Assembly (NCBI GenBank): GCA_040218875.1
Contig: JAVJQP010000190.1
Direction: 5' to 3' (one strand)
From: Coleofasciculus sp937127375
GTDB taxonomy: Bacteria > Cyanobacteriota > Cyanobacteriia > Cyanobacteriales > Coleofasciculaceae
Length of the DNA: 64,000 nt
In this document: piece after piece, positions 26,157 to 35,117 of the stretch
How the letters are laid out: each line of letters opens with the position of its first letter
How positions within the stretch are numbered: the stretch's first letter is position 1
The notes under the pieces: generated by a model
The model's input: the letters and a program-made list of their open reading frames with translations, nothing else
Told to the model about the DNA's origin: nothing
Databases searched by the model: none
Program-made: the position numbers and the translations under genes

Positions 26157-26912
26157 ATGTCAGAAGATTTGATCTCTAAATTATCACGACCAGACATTCC
26201 ACCAGCAACCGACGAGGAAATACTTGCATATCTACGACGTTCTCGCCAAATAGCTAAAATAGCTGCTGCGATTGAACGAGAAGCCGTGATTATGAATGCC
26301 TGTAAGCAGCTAGGAATTGTTATTTCTGAGGAAGAGTTACAAGCCGCAGGGGATAGCTTCCGTCAAGAACATAAGCTGTTAAGTGCGCCTGAAACCTCGG
26401 CATGGTTGGCACAGCAGCGTATGACTGTAGAGGATTGGTCACGAGAAATTCAGGTATCACTACTGACACAACGGTTAAAGGAAATTCTTTTCGGTGAAAC
26501 TGTTGATACTCATTATATGAGTAACCGCAATGATTATCGGCGCGTCGCTCTATCTCAGATTTTAGTGTATGAACGGGTGGAGGCTGAGAGAATCATCCAA
26601 CTTATCCGAGTAAAGCCCGCTTCGTTTTGCGCTTTAGCTCTGGACTATTCTCAAGGGAAGCAGTCAAAAGAAAATGGTGGTTTTTTGGGTATTCACTTTC
26701 TCGCAGAGTTACAACCAGAAATTGCCCAAGCTGTGACCAATCGCTCTGAAGGAGAAGTGATTGATCCTATTCAAACACAACTAGGCTACCACATTCTAAA
26801 ACTTGAGAAGTGGTTGCCGATTGAATTGAGGGAAGTAAGGGAGCAAATGTTGGAGTATCTATTTCAGGCTTGGCTAGAGAAGAAAAACCACTCTACACAT
26901 CTTGCTCAATAG
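26157..26912 (+). CDS. parvulin-type peptidyl-prolyl isomerase
   Basis: 251 residues without a signal peptide. An N-terminal SurA/PpiC-like helical part (LRRSRQIAKIAAAIEREAVIMNACKQLG) is followed by a rotamase domain at about residues 120-225 (RVALSQILVYERVEAERII, GKQSKENGGFLGIHF, PIQTQLGYHILKLEKW). Proteins of this type accompany C39-peptidase exporters in many cyanobacterial peptide clusters and probably hold or present the precursor. It is 35 bases after the AKR-like gene, at the end of the + strand biosynthetic run. A diverged paralogue is encoded at 28.3-29.1 kb on the other strand. Confidence 0.82.
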   Translation: MSEDLISKLSRPDIPPATDEEILAYLRRSRQIAKIAAAIEREAVIMNACKQLGIVISEEELQAAGDSFRQEHKLLSAPETSAWLAQQRMTVEDWSREIQVSLLTQRLKEILFGETVDTHYMSNRNDYRRVALSQILVYERVEAERIIQLIRVKPASFCALALDYSQGKQSKENGGFLGIHFLAELQPEIAQAVTNRSEGEVIDPIQTQLGYHILKLEKWLPIELREVREQMLEYLFQAWLEKKNHSTHLAQ

Positions 26913-27114
26913 TTTTAATGAAATAATCCTAAGTATCAATATATTGAGTTGAGCCTAAACTTACAGCTATTGATAAATTAAAACTAATCTTCCTGCTTGT
27001 CTCTCACCTGAGGGGCATTTTTTTAGACTAAAATCCAATGTTTTAGGGGAAAAAATGTATTAATTATTTCCCTGTTTTTTCATTTATCATTACGGTTTTA
27101 TGCTGTGTATAGAC

Positions 27115-27155
27115 TACAATAAAAACAAGGTAGTAGAAGAAATCTACTACCTTGT
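27115..27155 (+). promoter_or_regulatory. -10 box and 5' hairpin of the first precursor gene
   Basis: TACAAT at 27115-27120 is a good -10. Directly after it a perfect 13-bp stem ACAAGGTAGTAGA / TCTACTACCTTGT (27125-27137 and 27143-27155, loop AGAAA) would form the very 5' end of the mRNA, 28 bases before the ATG. Such a stem could stabilise the message. No T-run makes it a terminator. Confidence 0.5.
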
Positions 27156-27183
27156 ACATCTTTGAATAGGGATAAAATATTCC

Positions 27184-27408
27184 ATGCCTACAATCAAAGT
27201 TTCCGATTTGAAGCCTGAAGGATACAACTTGTTCTCTGACTCAGAAAGTTACATGAAAGAACTATCTGAGGACGAATTAGGAACAGGAATATATGGAGGT
27301 GCTATATCAACACCTGCCTGTGCTGTTGTTGTTCTAGTAGCCTATACAGTCTCAATCATCGCTTCGGCTGCTCAATCAAAACCTAAAAGCCCTCACAGAC
27401 CTGGATAA
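27184..27408 (+). CDS. RiPP precursor peptide 1 (Cys-containing core)
   Basis: 74 residues. Leader 1-39 is acidic (KPEGYNLFSDSESYMKELSE) and ends in Gly-Gly (38-39), the recognition site of C39 peptidases such as the one encoded at 31-34 kb. The 35-residue core starts AISTPACAVVVLVAYTVS and ends in the basic tail KPKSPHRPG. It has one Cys (46), two Thr and several Ser, enough for dehydro-residues and one lanthionine-type ring. The leader shares its pattern LFxDSESYxxELSExEL with the second precursor, so one machinery should serve both. It is followed by a terminator, so it is a separate small transcript. Confidence 0.85.
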   Translation: MPTIKVSDLKPEGYNLFSDSESYMKELSEDELGTGIYGGAISTPACAVVVLVAYTVSIIASAAQSKPKSPHRPG

Positions 27409-27505
27409 TGCGTCTTTGATCTACATAATTGTAGAATGAATAAGATGCTGTAAACAGCGCCAGGATAAGCTTCTATTTAATAAGTAGAAGTAATCCTTAA
27501 TTATA

Positions 27506-27533
27506 AGCCCTCTGAATTATATCAGAGGGTTTT
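27506..27533 (+). terminator. Rho-independent terminator of precursor 1
   Basis: CCCTCTGA (27508-27515) pairs with TCAGAGGG (27522-27529), followed by TTTT. Classic form, about 100 bases after the stop codon. Confidence 0.8.
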
Positions 27534-27602
27534 AAAGTGAATCCCAGGACTGCTCATCGCCAAGTGCAGAAACTACCATAGTAACCATGAAATAGCAAAA
27601 AT

Positions 27603-27663
27603 TGGGGCGGGTTTAGTCCTATCTGGGTGCAATCAAAAGATAGTAGTGAAACCCGCCCCTACA
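27603..27663. repeat. ~60-bp GC-ended palindromic repeat, copy 4
   Basis: GGGGCGGGTTTAGTCCTATC...GAAACCCGCCCCTAC, same inner text as copies 1, 3 and 5. It lies between the two precursor genes. The stretch 27664-27830 adds a -10-like TATAAT at 27765-27770 before the second precursor. Confidence 0.75.
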
Positions 27664-27856
27664 GATCTTCAATGCCTTTTCCAATACTAAAAACGTAAGC
27701 CAATGAATTCTACAAAAAACTGTGCTTTTTATTTCTTGTCAATGCTGATTTTAAGCTTTACACATATAATTTTAAATTCTACTATAGTAGTAGGGTTAAA
27801 CAAGCAAACGCTTAAGTTTACCCCAAACAACTAACGTGATAGAAGGATATTTTTCA

Positions 27857-28036
27857 ATGGCTAACATTGCAATTTCAAACTTGTCTCCATCGGGTTTTGA
27901 TCTGTTTAATGATTCTGAAAGCTATTTGCAAGAATTGTCTGAACAGGAATTGAGTGTTCAGGGTGGGGTAATGATCACCCCTACAATCACTATAACTATA
28001 ACTACCACGATCACTTTCACCCTGCGCCGACGATAG
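27857..28036 (+). CDS. RiPP precursor peptide 2 (Thr-rich, Cys-free core)
   Basis: 59 residues from the ATG 27857, which has the ribosome binding site AGAAGGAT 8 bases upstream; an earlier in-frame ATG lacks one. The leader (1-37, SGFDLFNDSESYLQELSEQE then LSVQGG) matches precursor 1 and ends Gly-Gly at 36-37. The 22-residue core has nine Thr in near alternation with Ile (TPTITITITTT) and ends LRRR; there is no Cys or Ser. Full dehydration would give a run of dehydrobutyrines that cannot close lanthionine rings. The product would be a linear dehydropeptide, or be altered further by an unknown step. Confidence 0.85.
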   Translation: MANIAISNLSPSGFDLFNDSESYLQELSEQELSVQGGVMITPTITITITTTITFTLRRR

Positions 28037-28233
28037 ATTAACTGATACTAAAGACAAAAGTAAATACCCCTTCTAAGGAACTACTTAGCTTGGGCTTTTG
28101 TCCGTCAATTAGTCTGTCTTAGTAATCCTAATATCTGTCTCTAACGGTAGTTATGAGGCAGATGTTTTTTTAGGGAGATAGTCAAGACGAGTAACGAAAC
28201 ATTACGGTATAGCAAGTTTCGGGCAGAATAAAC

Positions 28234-28263
28234 AAAGCCATCTGATGCTCATCAGATGGCTTT
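28234..28263. terminator. bidirectional hairpin between convergent genes
   Basis: AAAGCCATCTGAT (28234-28246), loop GCTC, ATCAGATGGCTTT (28251-28263): perfect 13 bp with A- and T-tracts at its foot. It separates the + strand precursor gene from the minus-strand export genes. Confidence 0.75.
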
Positions 28264-28307
28264 CAAGGTTTAAATGGCTGATTATCTACACAAATGAAAC
28301 GCTCAAT

Positions 28308-29060
28308 TTAATCCATGTTGTTTGATTCGAGCCGACTAACAATTTCAACTTGCTCAATTTTTCGCTTCAGCCATGCAGTAAATAAATCTGAAACAATTTC
28401 AAGGCGAACTTTCTCATCCAATTCCGGTTGAATCATCTCCTCAACAAAAATCAAGTGTACCCCTTGAGACGTCATAATCGGCTTAAGCATCTGCGGCGGC
28501 GTAGCAGCAAAAACAGCAGCCGAAATCTCCGGCTTCATATCCTGACGTTGAACCATCCCTCGATATCCTCCTTTTCGCCGCAACTCCACAGTTTGAATGT
28601 ATTGTTGAGCAATATCATAAAAACTCATTTCCTCTGCAGTAATTGCATAGAATAGTTCCATCGCTAAGTCTTCATCATCCAGCACCACCTCATAAATCAC
28701 TGCACTCGCATAATCTAACTGATGCTCATAAAAGTAGGGTTCAACCTTATCGACAAATAAATGAGCAGCTAACTTCCCAGAGATAGCCGTGTAATAAACA
28801 ATTTCTTCAAAATCATCTAAAGATAGACTCTGTTTTTTCAACCACGTCCACGTATCATCAGCACTGAGAAGTTTATTCATTAATCGAAGCTTATTTGCAG
28901 CTTCTTGGAGTTCCTCAGTATCCATCGTTATTCCAGCTTCACTAGCCGCAGTCGTAATAATCTTACGAGTCACAATCTGCTCAATTAAATCAGGAATTTG
29001 GCAAGATAGCTTGACCTGATTCAAAATGTCTTCATTGGTAATCGTAATGACTTGGGACAT
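28308..29060 (-). CDS. parvulin-type peptidyl-prolyl isomerase, export side
   Basis: 250 residues, same layout as the + strand isomerase: helical N-terminal part (IPDLIEQIVTRKIITTAASEAG, EELQEAANKLRLMNKLLSADDTW) and a C-terminal rotamase-like half (YEVVLDDEDLAMELF, LRRKGGYRGMVQRQ, IMTSQGVHLIFVEE). Ribosome binding site GGAGG before the ATG. It lies 70 bases downstream of the HlyD gene on the same strand and probably forms one transcript with it. It likely keeps the precursor export-competent. The paralogue on the other strand suggests a duplication or one isomerase per precursor. Confidence 0.8.
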   Translation of the reverse strand: MSQVITITNEDILNQVKLSCQIPDLIEQIVTRKIITTAASEAGITMDTEELQEAANKLRLMNKLLSADDTWTWLKKQSLSLDDFEEIVYYTAISGKLAAHLFVDKVEPYFYEHQLDYASAVIYEVVLDDEDLAMELFYAITAEEMSFYDIAQQYIQTVELRRKGGYRGMVQRQDMKPEISAAVFAATPPQMLKPIMTSQGVHLIFVEEMIQPELDEKVRLEIVSDLFTAWLKRKIEQVEIVSRLESNNMD

Positions 29061-29130
29061 CCTATTCCTCCGATTTTGTCAAAATTAAATTTGTTAAACA
29101 ACCTACTCTAATGCAGATTATTTTAGATAT

Positions 29131-30699
29131 CTACAGTTCTAAACCTCCCTTTTGCAACTTTTTAAACGGGTTAAGAATAAAATCAATAATGCGTCGCTGC
29201 TGAACAATTACCTCAGCCGTTGCTGTCTGTCCCGGCGTTAAGGTAGTACACCCTTGTGAAGTTTGTATACAAGTCTGTTTCAACTTAATTTCTAGGTCAA
29301 AGGTAGCAATCGCTCCCTGAGCTGTTTCCGTTATCTTAGACGTGGGCGAAATCTGGCTTACCGTTCCTTCAACTACCCCGTAGTCTTGAAACGGATAGGC
29401 ATCAAACTTCATTTTGACAGGCATTCCTTCACGCAGCGTACCACTTTCTGATGTCGCCATTTGTGCCCGGAGAATAAGGGAAGCATTCTTGGGTGCAATC
29501 TCAGCAATTAATGTAGTCGGTTGTACTACCGCCCCCGTTCGTTGAATCGGTAACTGAAAAATCGTGCCACTCACTGGAGCGCGTAATACTCGTTGTTCTA
29601 ACTGAAATTCCCAAGCTTGAATCTGACTTTTGCTTTGGGAAATTTCTGCTTTCAGAGCTGTAACTTGTGCATCAAGTTCTTTGAGTTGTTCTTCACTTTT
29701 CAGTATAGCCAATTCTCCAGAATGAATCAAACTTTGATAGCTCTTTTCCTGCTCTTGTAAACGTAGTTTGGCTTGTTCGATATCAGACTGAGCTTGATAA
29801 ATAATCCTCTGATAGCTGCTTTGTTGCTCTTTCTTCCTCAACTTAGCTTGCTGCACATCCGACTCCGCTTGTTCCTGCAATCGTTGCCGTTCTTGAGCCA
29901 AATCTTCCTGCTCAATCACTTTAATTTCGGGAACCACACCTTGCTCCTGAATTTTGCGGTAACGTTGGACTTCTCGTTGTGCCTTAGCTAAACGAATTTC
30001 GGCTAAATTCAAGGCAGTTTGGCTATAGTCAAGGTTTTTCTCTGCCTGATTGACTTGAGCCAGTTTTTCTTCCTTTTGTAAATTGTAAGAATTCCTGAGA
30101 GACTCCAAATTTTGCCGTGCTTGCTCCACTTGAGCCTGTTTTTCCAAGGCTTGAGCCTGATTCTGTTGCTGTTGAGCGCGAACTCCCAGAAGCAATTGGT
30201 TTTTCATTAATTCCAACTGCGTCAGCCGATTTTGTTGCCCTTCTAATCTCGTCTGAGCTTGCTGAAGTTCGCTCTTAATCTCCTCGGATTCTAGTTCCAG
30301 TAACGGCTGTTTGTTGGTGACCAATTGACCTTCCTTGACTAAAACATTAGCCACTGTCCCCGCCACGGGTGCATCGACTTTAAACACATTTCCCTGCGGC
30401 TCTAGTCGTCCTCTAGCACTCCCGGTTTCATCGACTTTAGATAACATTGCCCAGGGTAAGACAATCCCGGCAAACACGACTAAGAAATACAGTAACCCCC
30501 GCGTCCAAACTCGCGGTAAGGTATCAATCAGTTCCTTGGTCAACGATGACCAATCGTCACTCATCTGTTCAGATAAATTTGCCGGATTCGGGAGTGCTAT
30601 CTGATCAGAATTGGTAGAGTTTATCGCTTCAGGTAGTTGATTGTCATTACGATAGTAACGATTCGGACTATCCGATTCCTGTCTAGATGGATTTGGCAT
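29131..30699 (-). CDS. HlyD-family membrane fusion protein
   Basis: Periplasmic adaptor of a type I secretion system, 522 residues. One membrane segment near residues 68-86 (LLYFLVVFAGIVLPWAMLS) follows a ~65-residue cytoplasmic tail. A biotinyl-lipoyl half (VDAPVAGTVANVLVKEGQLV) leads into a long Gln-rich coiled coil (about residues 140-360), closed by the second half (LRAPVSGTIFQLPIQRTGAVV) and a beta-barrel (GMPVKMKFDAYPFQDYGVVEGTV). It would join the C39 exporter ATPase to a TolC-like outer membrane pore, which is not in this window. Confidence 0.92.
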   Translation of the reverse strand: MPNPSRQESDSPNRYYRNDNQLPEAINSTNSDQIALPNPANLSEQMSDDWSSLTKELIDTLPRVWTRGLLYFLVVFAGIVLPWAMLSKVDETGSARGRLEPQGNVFKVDAPVAGTVANVLVKEGQLVTNKQPLLELESEEIKSELQQAQTRLEGQQNRLTQLELMKNQLLLGVRAQQQQNQAQALEKQAQVEQARQNLESLRNSYNLQKEEKLAQVNQAEKNLDYSQTALNLAEIRLAKAQREVQRYRKIQEQGVVPEIKVIEQEDLAQERQRLQEQAESDVQQAKLRKKEQQSSYQRIIYQAQSDIEQAKLRLQEQEKSYQSLIHSGELAILKSEEQLKELDAQVTALKAEISQSKSQIQAWEFQLEQRVLRAPVSGTIFQLPIQRTGAVVQPTTLIAEIAPKNASLILRAQMATSESGTLREGMPVKMKFDAYPFQDYGVVEGTVSQISPTSKITETAQGAIATFDLEIKLKQTCIQTSQGCTTLTPGQTATAEVIVQQRRIIDFILNPFKKLQKGGLEL

Positions 30700-30957
30700 G
30701 GGTTAGTATTGAGTGTTGATTGTGAATGGGGTATTGGAGTTTATCAGGGAATGTCTCATGAATTTTTATGCTGAACCATTGACAGTCTTTGAGGTTAAAC
30801 GCTGGGATGAGATTCTTCGCTTCTGTTCCTTCGCTTCGCTCAGGACAGCGCTCAGAATGACAAAGTACACTAAATCGGTGGACACAATTAAAGTTAGAGG
30901 TAGAGAGCGTCATTTGTTATTAGTCATTGGTCATCTGTAAGGATTTGAAGTTTGTTA

Positions 30958-31232
30958 AGCTGTTATGCATTTAATTTGGGTATTAGTAGCGAGCAAGATG
31001 GGTATTAGTAGCGAGCAAGATGGGTATTAGTAGCGAGCAAGACGGGTATTAGTAGCGAGCAAGATGGGTATTAGTAGCGAGCAAGATGGGTATTAGTAGC
31101 GAGCAAGATGGGTATTAGTAGCGAGCAAGATGGGTATTAGTAGCGAGCAAGATGGGTATTAGTAGCGAGCAAGATGCTCGCAATACAATGCTTTTGCCAT
31201 TATTGAAGTTAAGGTTTAAATGCCGAACAACT
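30958..31232. mobile_element. MITE-like element, left copy, with internal tandem repeat
   Basis: The ends are inverted repeats: TAAGCTGTTATGCATTTAAT at the left and GGTTTAAATGCCGAACAACTTA at the right (read as TAAGTTGTTCGGCATTTAAA on the other strand). An inverted relative lies at 35.64-35.79 kb. It encodes nothing. The rest of the 614-base gap 30700-31313 holds a Ser-Arg-type short repeat (CTTCGCTTCGCTCAGG) and heptamer text, no gene. Confidence 0.6.
30977..31174 (+). repeat. nine-copy 22-bp tandem repeat
   Basis: Unit TGGGTATTAGTAGCGAGC plus AAGA, nine head-to-tail copies with a single base change (C in the fourth). It lies inside the MITE-like element. Near-identity of the copies implies recent expansion. 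Confidence 0.9.
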
Positions 31233-31313
31233 TAACTTTTTTAGTCCAGCAAATAGAAGTGATGTCCAACTCCTTAGACATTTTCTAATTCTCATTAGCG
31301 ATTAACCTTTCAT

Positions 31314-34067
31314 TCAACCTGTCACAGTAAGTTGCTGCTGATTGAGGTAGAAATACTGACCCCGCTTTGCCATTAATTCATCGTGAGTTCCAATTTCTAC
31401 CACAACACCTCTATCCAACACCAAAATTCGGTCAGCATTTCGTACTGTTGACAGGCGATGAGCAATCACCAATGTTGTCCGATTCGTCAGAATCGTATTC
31501 AGATTAGTCTGAATAATCCGTTCTGATTCAGCATCCAAATTGCTGGTGGCTTCATCTAAAATTAATAATCGCGGATTTCCTAATAAAGCACGGGCAATTG
31601 CAAGGCGCTGTCGTTGTCCACCCGATAACATCCCTCCCCCTTCTCCAATTTGGGTTTCATAACCCATGGGCAATTCCTTAATAAATTGATGCGCTCCCGC
31701 CTGTTTAGCGGCGTCAATCACATCATCCAACGTAGCTTCGGGATGACCCACTGTAATATTCTCCCGAATTGTACCCCCAAATAGAAACGTATCCTGGTCA
31801 ACCACACCAATTTGTTGTCTAAGCGATCGCAGGGATAAACTGGTAACATCGTAGCCATCAATGAGAATCTTCCCTTCAGTCGCAGGATAGAGTCCCAAAA
31901 CCAGCTTAGAAATCGTCGTTTTCCCCGAACCACTACGCCCAACTAACGCCACCATTTGCCCGGGCTGCACATCAAAACTGACATTTTCTAGCGTATTCAG
32001 ATCACTTTCGGGATGGTAACGAAACGTGACTTGCTCAAACCGAATATGTCCGCGAATTGGGGGTAAGAATTGACGAGAGGACGAGTGTAAATCTTCCTCC
32101 GGTTTCGTGTCAATCACATCATTAATTCGCTCCACCGCAATCACGACTTCCTGCAACTCATTCCACAACACAATCAGCCGTTGGAAGGGACGAATCACAT
32201 TCCCCATCAACATATTAAACGCGACTAATTGTCCAATTGTGAGTTCATTTTGAATCACCAGCCACGCGCCAAACCAGAGTAAGACTGTTGTGATTACGGC
32301 TTCAATGGTTAAGCTAAATGTCTGGAGTGTATTGCCAATCACCTGCCCAGAAAAGGAGGTTTTAATCGACTTGCCCAACAGATCCTCCCAATGCCAACGC
32401 ACCGTCTGCTCAACCGCCATGGATTTCACAGTACGAATACCTGTCAAGGATTGGATTAAGTAGGCTGTCTCCTCATTAGACGCTGCAAAAATCTCACGGG
32501 AAACCCGCTGCAAAAAGGGTGTCGCAATTAATGCCAATACCACAAACGGTGGGACAATGACCAATGTTAACAGCGCCATCTTCCAACTGTACCAAAACAT
32601 TAATCCCACATAGACAAATACAGTTAATAAATCCAGAAGAATGGACAGGGCTTCCCCTGTGAGAAAACGCTGTATTTTGCGATTTTCTTGGACACGAGAA
32701 ATAATGTCTCCCACATAACGGGACTCAAAGAAACTCAATGGAAGCCGGAAGGTATGGCTGATAAACCCGACAATTAGTGCTAAATCGACTCGGTTGGCAG
32801 TATGATCCAAAAGGTACTGCCGTAGTCCAGTCATGGCGACTCGAAATAAGCTAAAGAGAAGTAAGCCTAACCCGACGGCAGTTAACGTCAACGTGCTGCG
32901 CTGTACAACTACCCGATCTAACAGTAACTGAGTAAATAGTGGCGTAATCAGTCCAAAAACCTGAATCAGAACTGACGCAATCAATACTTCCAGCAACACG
33001 AGTTGGTGGGGCTTCACCAGTTCAAAGAATTGCCAAAAGGGAGTGCTGGCTGCTTGAGCCTGCTTGAGTAGGGCTGTGGGTTGGAGTAATAAGGTATAAC
33101 CCGTCCAATCCGCTTTAAATTGGGCATGAGTTAGGCTACGCTGACCAATAGCCGGATCAGCAACAATCACGCGATCGCGAGTTACTTCATAAACGACAAT
33201 ATAGTGCTTCCCTTGCCAATGAATAATCGCCGGTAACCGTTGTTCAGCCAGTTTATTCAGACTGGCTTTTACCGGACGAGTGGTAAACCCAATACTCTCA
33301 GCAGCGGCGGCTAACCCCCGCAGTGACGCCCCATTACGGTCAACATTGGCAATATCCCGCAGGCGATTAACACTAAACCGCTTCCCCCAGTAACGCCCCA
33401 CCATCACCAAGCAAGCTGCACCGCAATCTGAGGCACTTTGCTGAGCAAAGAAGGGATAGCGTCGGGTGATTCGCCCCCACCACTGACCCACTTTTACGGT
33501 AGGGTTAGGGAAGTACGCTCGACTTATCTGGGACTGGGGTTTTTGTTCCTCAGACAGTTGAGACAAGACAACCGCCTCAGACTGACTGGGAAATGCTGTA
33601 ACCGATGAGTTATCAGTGGATTGGCTAGTGTTTGCCCCCCTCACCTGTGAATCTCGGCGTACTGCACTGGCGTACAGATGCTCTTTTATCGCAGGATACT
33701 GGCGAATGAGCGATCGCAAAACATCACCAGGAATATAGCCAAGCCTCAACTTGACGGAAGCTCTAGCCGCATAGGGGTGAAATGTCTCCTCTGGAAACAG
33801 CGTGAGTTCCCCAAATGACGCCCCTGTCTCTAGTGATGTAATTAAATCATCTGTCGTATTGAGCAGTCTGACTTTACCCGCCAAAACGATATAGAGTCCC
33901 GCCGTTGCATCTTCTGTTTGCCAAAATCGTTTACCTGCTTTTGGCTCTAGAATTTCCATCTGTTGGCAGCAGTTGGAGAGTTCCCCATCGGAAAGCGTTT
34001 GTCCCAAGGTTTGGGCAAGGTGTTGACCCAACTGTTGTTGAGAAAAGGGTAATGAATGCTGAACCAT
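31314..34067 (-). CDS. C39-peptidase ABC exporter with cyclic-nucleotide-type domain
   Basis: 917 residues. Residues about 40-150 form a cNMP-binding-like beta roll (GLYIVLAGKVRLLN, GASFGELTLFPEETFHPYAAR). Residues about 205-335 are a C39 peptidase: Cys in QQSASDCGAACLVM, His in GKHYIVVY, Asp in VADPAIG. This is the enzyme that removes GG leaders. The membrane domain spans about 355-640. The ATPase has Walker A GRSGSGKTT, signature LSGGQRQRLAIARAL and Walker B LLILDEATSNLD. It should cleave and export the two precursors at 27-28 kb together with HlyD. cNMP-C39-ABC fusions are frequent in cyanobacteria. Roughly 610 repeat-rich bases separate it from hlyD. Confidence 0.93.
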   Translation of the reverse strand: MVQHSLPFSQQQLGQHLAQTLGQTLSDGELSNCCQQMEILEPKAGKRFWQTEDATAGLYIVLAGKVRLLNTTDDLITSLETGASFGELTLFPEETFHPYAARASVKLRLGYIPGDVLRSLIRQYPAIKEHLYASAVRRDSQVRGANTSQSTDNSSVTAFPSQSEAVVLSQLSEEQKPQSQISRAYFPNPTVKVGQWWGRITRRYPFFAQQSASDCGAACLVMVGRYWGKRFSVNRLRDIANVDRNGASLRGLAAAAESIGFTTRPVKASLNKLAEQRLPAIIHWQGKHYIVVYEVTRDRVIVADPAIGQRSLTHAQFKADWTGYTLLLQPTALLKQAQAASTPFWQFFELVKPHQLVLLEVLIASVLIQVFGLITPLFTQLLLDRVVVQRSTLTLTAVGLGLLLFSLFRVAMTGLRQYLLDHTANRVDLALIVGFISHTFRLPLSFFESRYVGDIISRVQENRKIQRFLTGEALSILLDLLTVFVYVGLMFWYSWKMALLTLVIVPPFVVLALIATPFLQRVSREIFAASNEETAYLIQSLTGIRTVKSMAVEQTVRWHWEDLLGKSIKTSFSGQVIGNTLQTFSLTIEAVITTVLLWFGAWLVIQNELTIGQLVAFNMLMGNVIRPFQRLIVLWNELQEVVIAVERINDVIDTKPEEDLHSSSRQFLPPIRGHIRFEQVTFRYHPESDLNTLENVSFDVQPGQMVALVGRSGSGKTTISKLVLGLYPATEGKILIDGYDVTSLSLRSLRQQIGVVDQDTFLFGGTIRENITVGHPEATLDDVIDAAKQAGAHQFIKELPMGYETQIGEGGGMLSGGQRQRLAIARALLGNPRLLILDEATSNLDAESERIIQTNLNTILTNRTTLVIAHRLSTVRNADRILVLDRGVVVEIGTHDELMAKRGQYFYLNQQQLTVTG

Positions 34068-34093
34068 GAGTGAGTTTTCGCTGATTAGCAGAG

Positions 34094-34747
34094 CTAGTTA
34101 CGGATTTTGATCCCATTGAATGACTTTGGGAGTTCGGAGGAAGAGGACGATGGTAAGTCACCAATTTTGATCCGAGATTTTTTCGGGGTTTCTAAATCCG
34201 TTTGTTCAGGTGCTGAATCGGATTTAGGTCGAGTGGAGAGTCCCATTTTCTTCAGCAAAAGGTTAACGTTGCGATCGCTAATTTCAATCCCCAATTCTTT
34301 CGCCAGATGTTTACTTAACCATTGCCCAGTCCAGCGTCTAAATGAATAGCCATACTCCCGAGGACTATGGCTCACCAGTTCTTTCAACCGCTCTAAATAC
34401 TGGTCATTTACCGTCTTTGGGCGACCAATCCGACTTTCTTGCCATTGGTGTGCCATTCCAGAACGGGCGATGTGTATCCAATGCCGTGCGGTTGCTGGAG
34501 AACAGCCTAAGGTTTGACAAATTTTGGCTTGAGATATCCCTTCATCTGCCAGCAACATGATTTCAATGCGCTGGCGGTACTTTTCCGGTAAATCCTCTTG
34601 CAGGCTTTTTTGCAGTAGTTTGCGCTGAAACGGTGTTAAATGCTGACCCGATTGTTTCACAGTCATCTCTCCTTCTGGAACGTCAGGTATGGCGAATAAC
34701 TGACTGAACTGGATAACGGTAGATTGGTTCGTTGTCATCGTCGCCAA
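34094..34747 (-). CDS. transposase-derived HTH protein upstream of exporter
   Basis: 217 residues. A first helix-turn-helix (YRQRIEIMLLADEGISQAKI, GCSPATARHWI) and a second winged-helix block (WTGQWLSKHLAKELGIEISDRNVNLLLKKMG) have the order found at the N-terminus of IS630-type transposases, but no DDE catalytic part follows; the protein ends in a Ser/Lys-rich tail. It lies only 26 bases before the exporter gene on the same strand. I infer a domesticated DNA-binding protein, perhaps regulating the export operon. It could also be a truncated transposase, though the N-terminal extension and intact frame argue against decay. Confidence 0.7.
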   Translation of the reverse strand: MATMTTNQSTVIQFSQLFAIPDVPEGEMTVKQSGQHLTPFQRKLLQKSLQEDLPEKYRQRIEIMLLADEGISQAKICQTLGCSPATARHWIHIARSGMAHQWQESRIGRPKTVNDQYLERLKELVSHSPREYGYSFRRWTGQWLSKHLAKELGIEISDRNVNLLLKKMGLSTRPKSDSAPEQTDLETPKKSRIKIGDLPSSSSSELPKSFNGIKIRN

Positions 34748-34968
34748 TGTGTCCTTCCTCTAACGCCTCAAACTCTTTCACTGGCTTAGTCGGGTGGAGT
34801 TTGGCGATTTATGCAGTTAAGGGGAAAAATTTCTGCGATCGCACGTATACCGTAGGGTGGGCATTACCCACCCGCCTTACAGAGCATGGGATTCCTGCTA
34901 CTAACTGACTTCACAGGCGATCGCACTTGACTTTTCACAGTATGTGGCGCAACGTGAGTATTCAGTGT

Positions 34969-35028
34969 GTAGGGGCGGGTTTCACCACTATCTTTTTGGT
35001 TGTACCCAGATGGAACTAAACCCGCCCC
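34969..35028. repeat. ~60-bp GC-ended palindromic repeat, copy 5
   Basis: GTAGGGGCGGGTTTCACC...CTAAACCCGCCCC with inner ACTATC..TTTGGTTGTACCCAGATGG. Just upstream (34854-34882) is a second hairpin text, GTAGGGTGGGCA..ACCCACCC, like the one at 5.7 kb. No gene in 34748-35117. Confidence 0.75.
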
Positions 35029-35117
35029 GATTCAGGTTTCTAGACTTCCCATGAAAAGTGAGGATCGCACAGAACCCTGGCGTGTGAAAGCACAAGGTGT
35101 TCCCCAGAGATTGGGTC

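Noticed and set aside
30977..31174. Possible CRISPR array
   Set aside because: The 22-bp units abut each other without spacers, so this is a tandem repeat. No cas gene is near.
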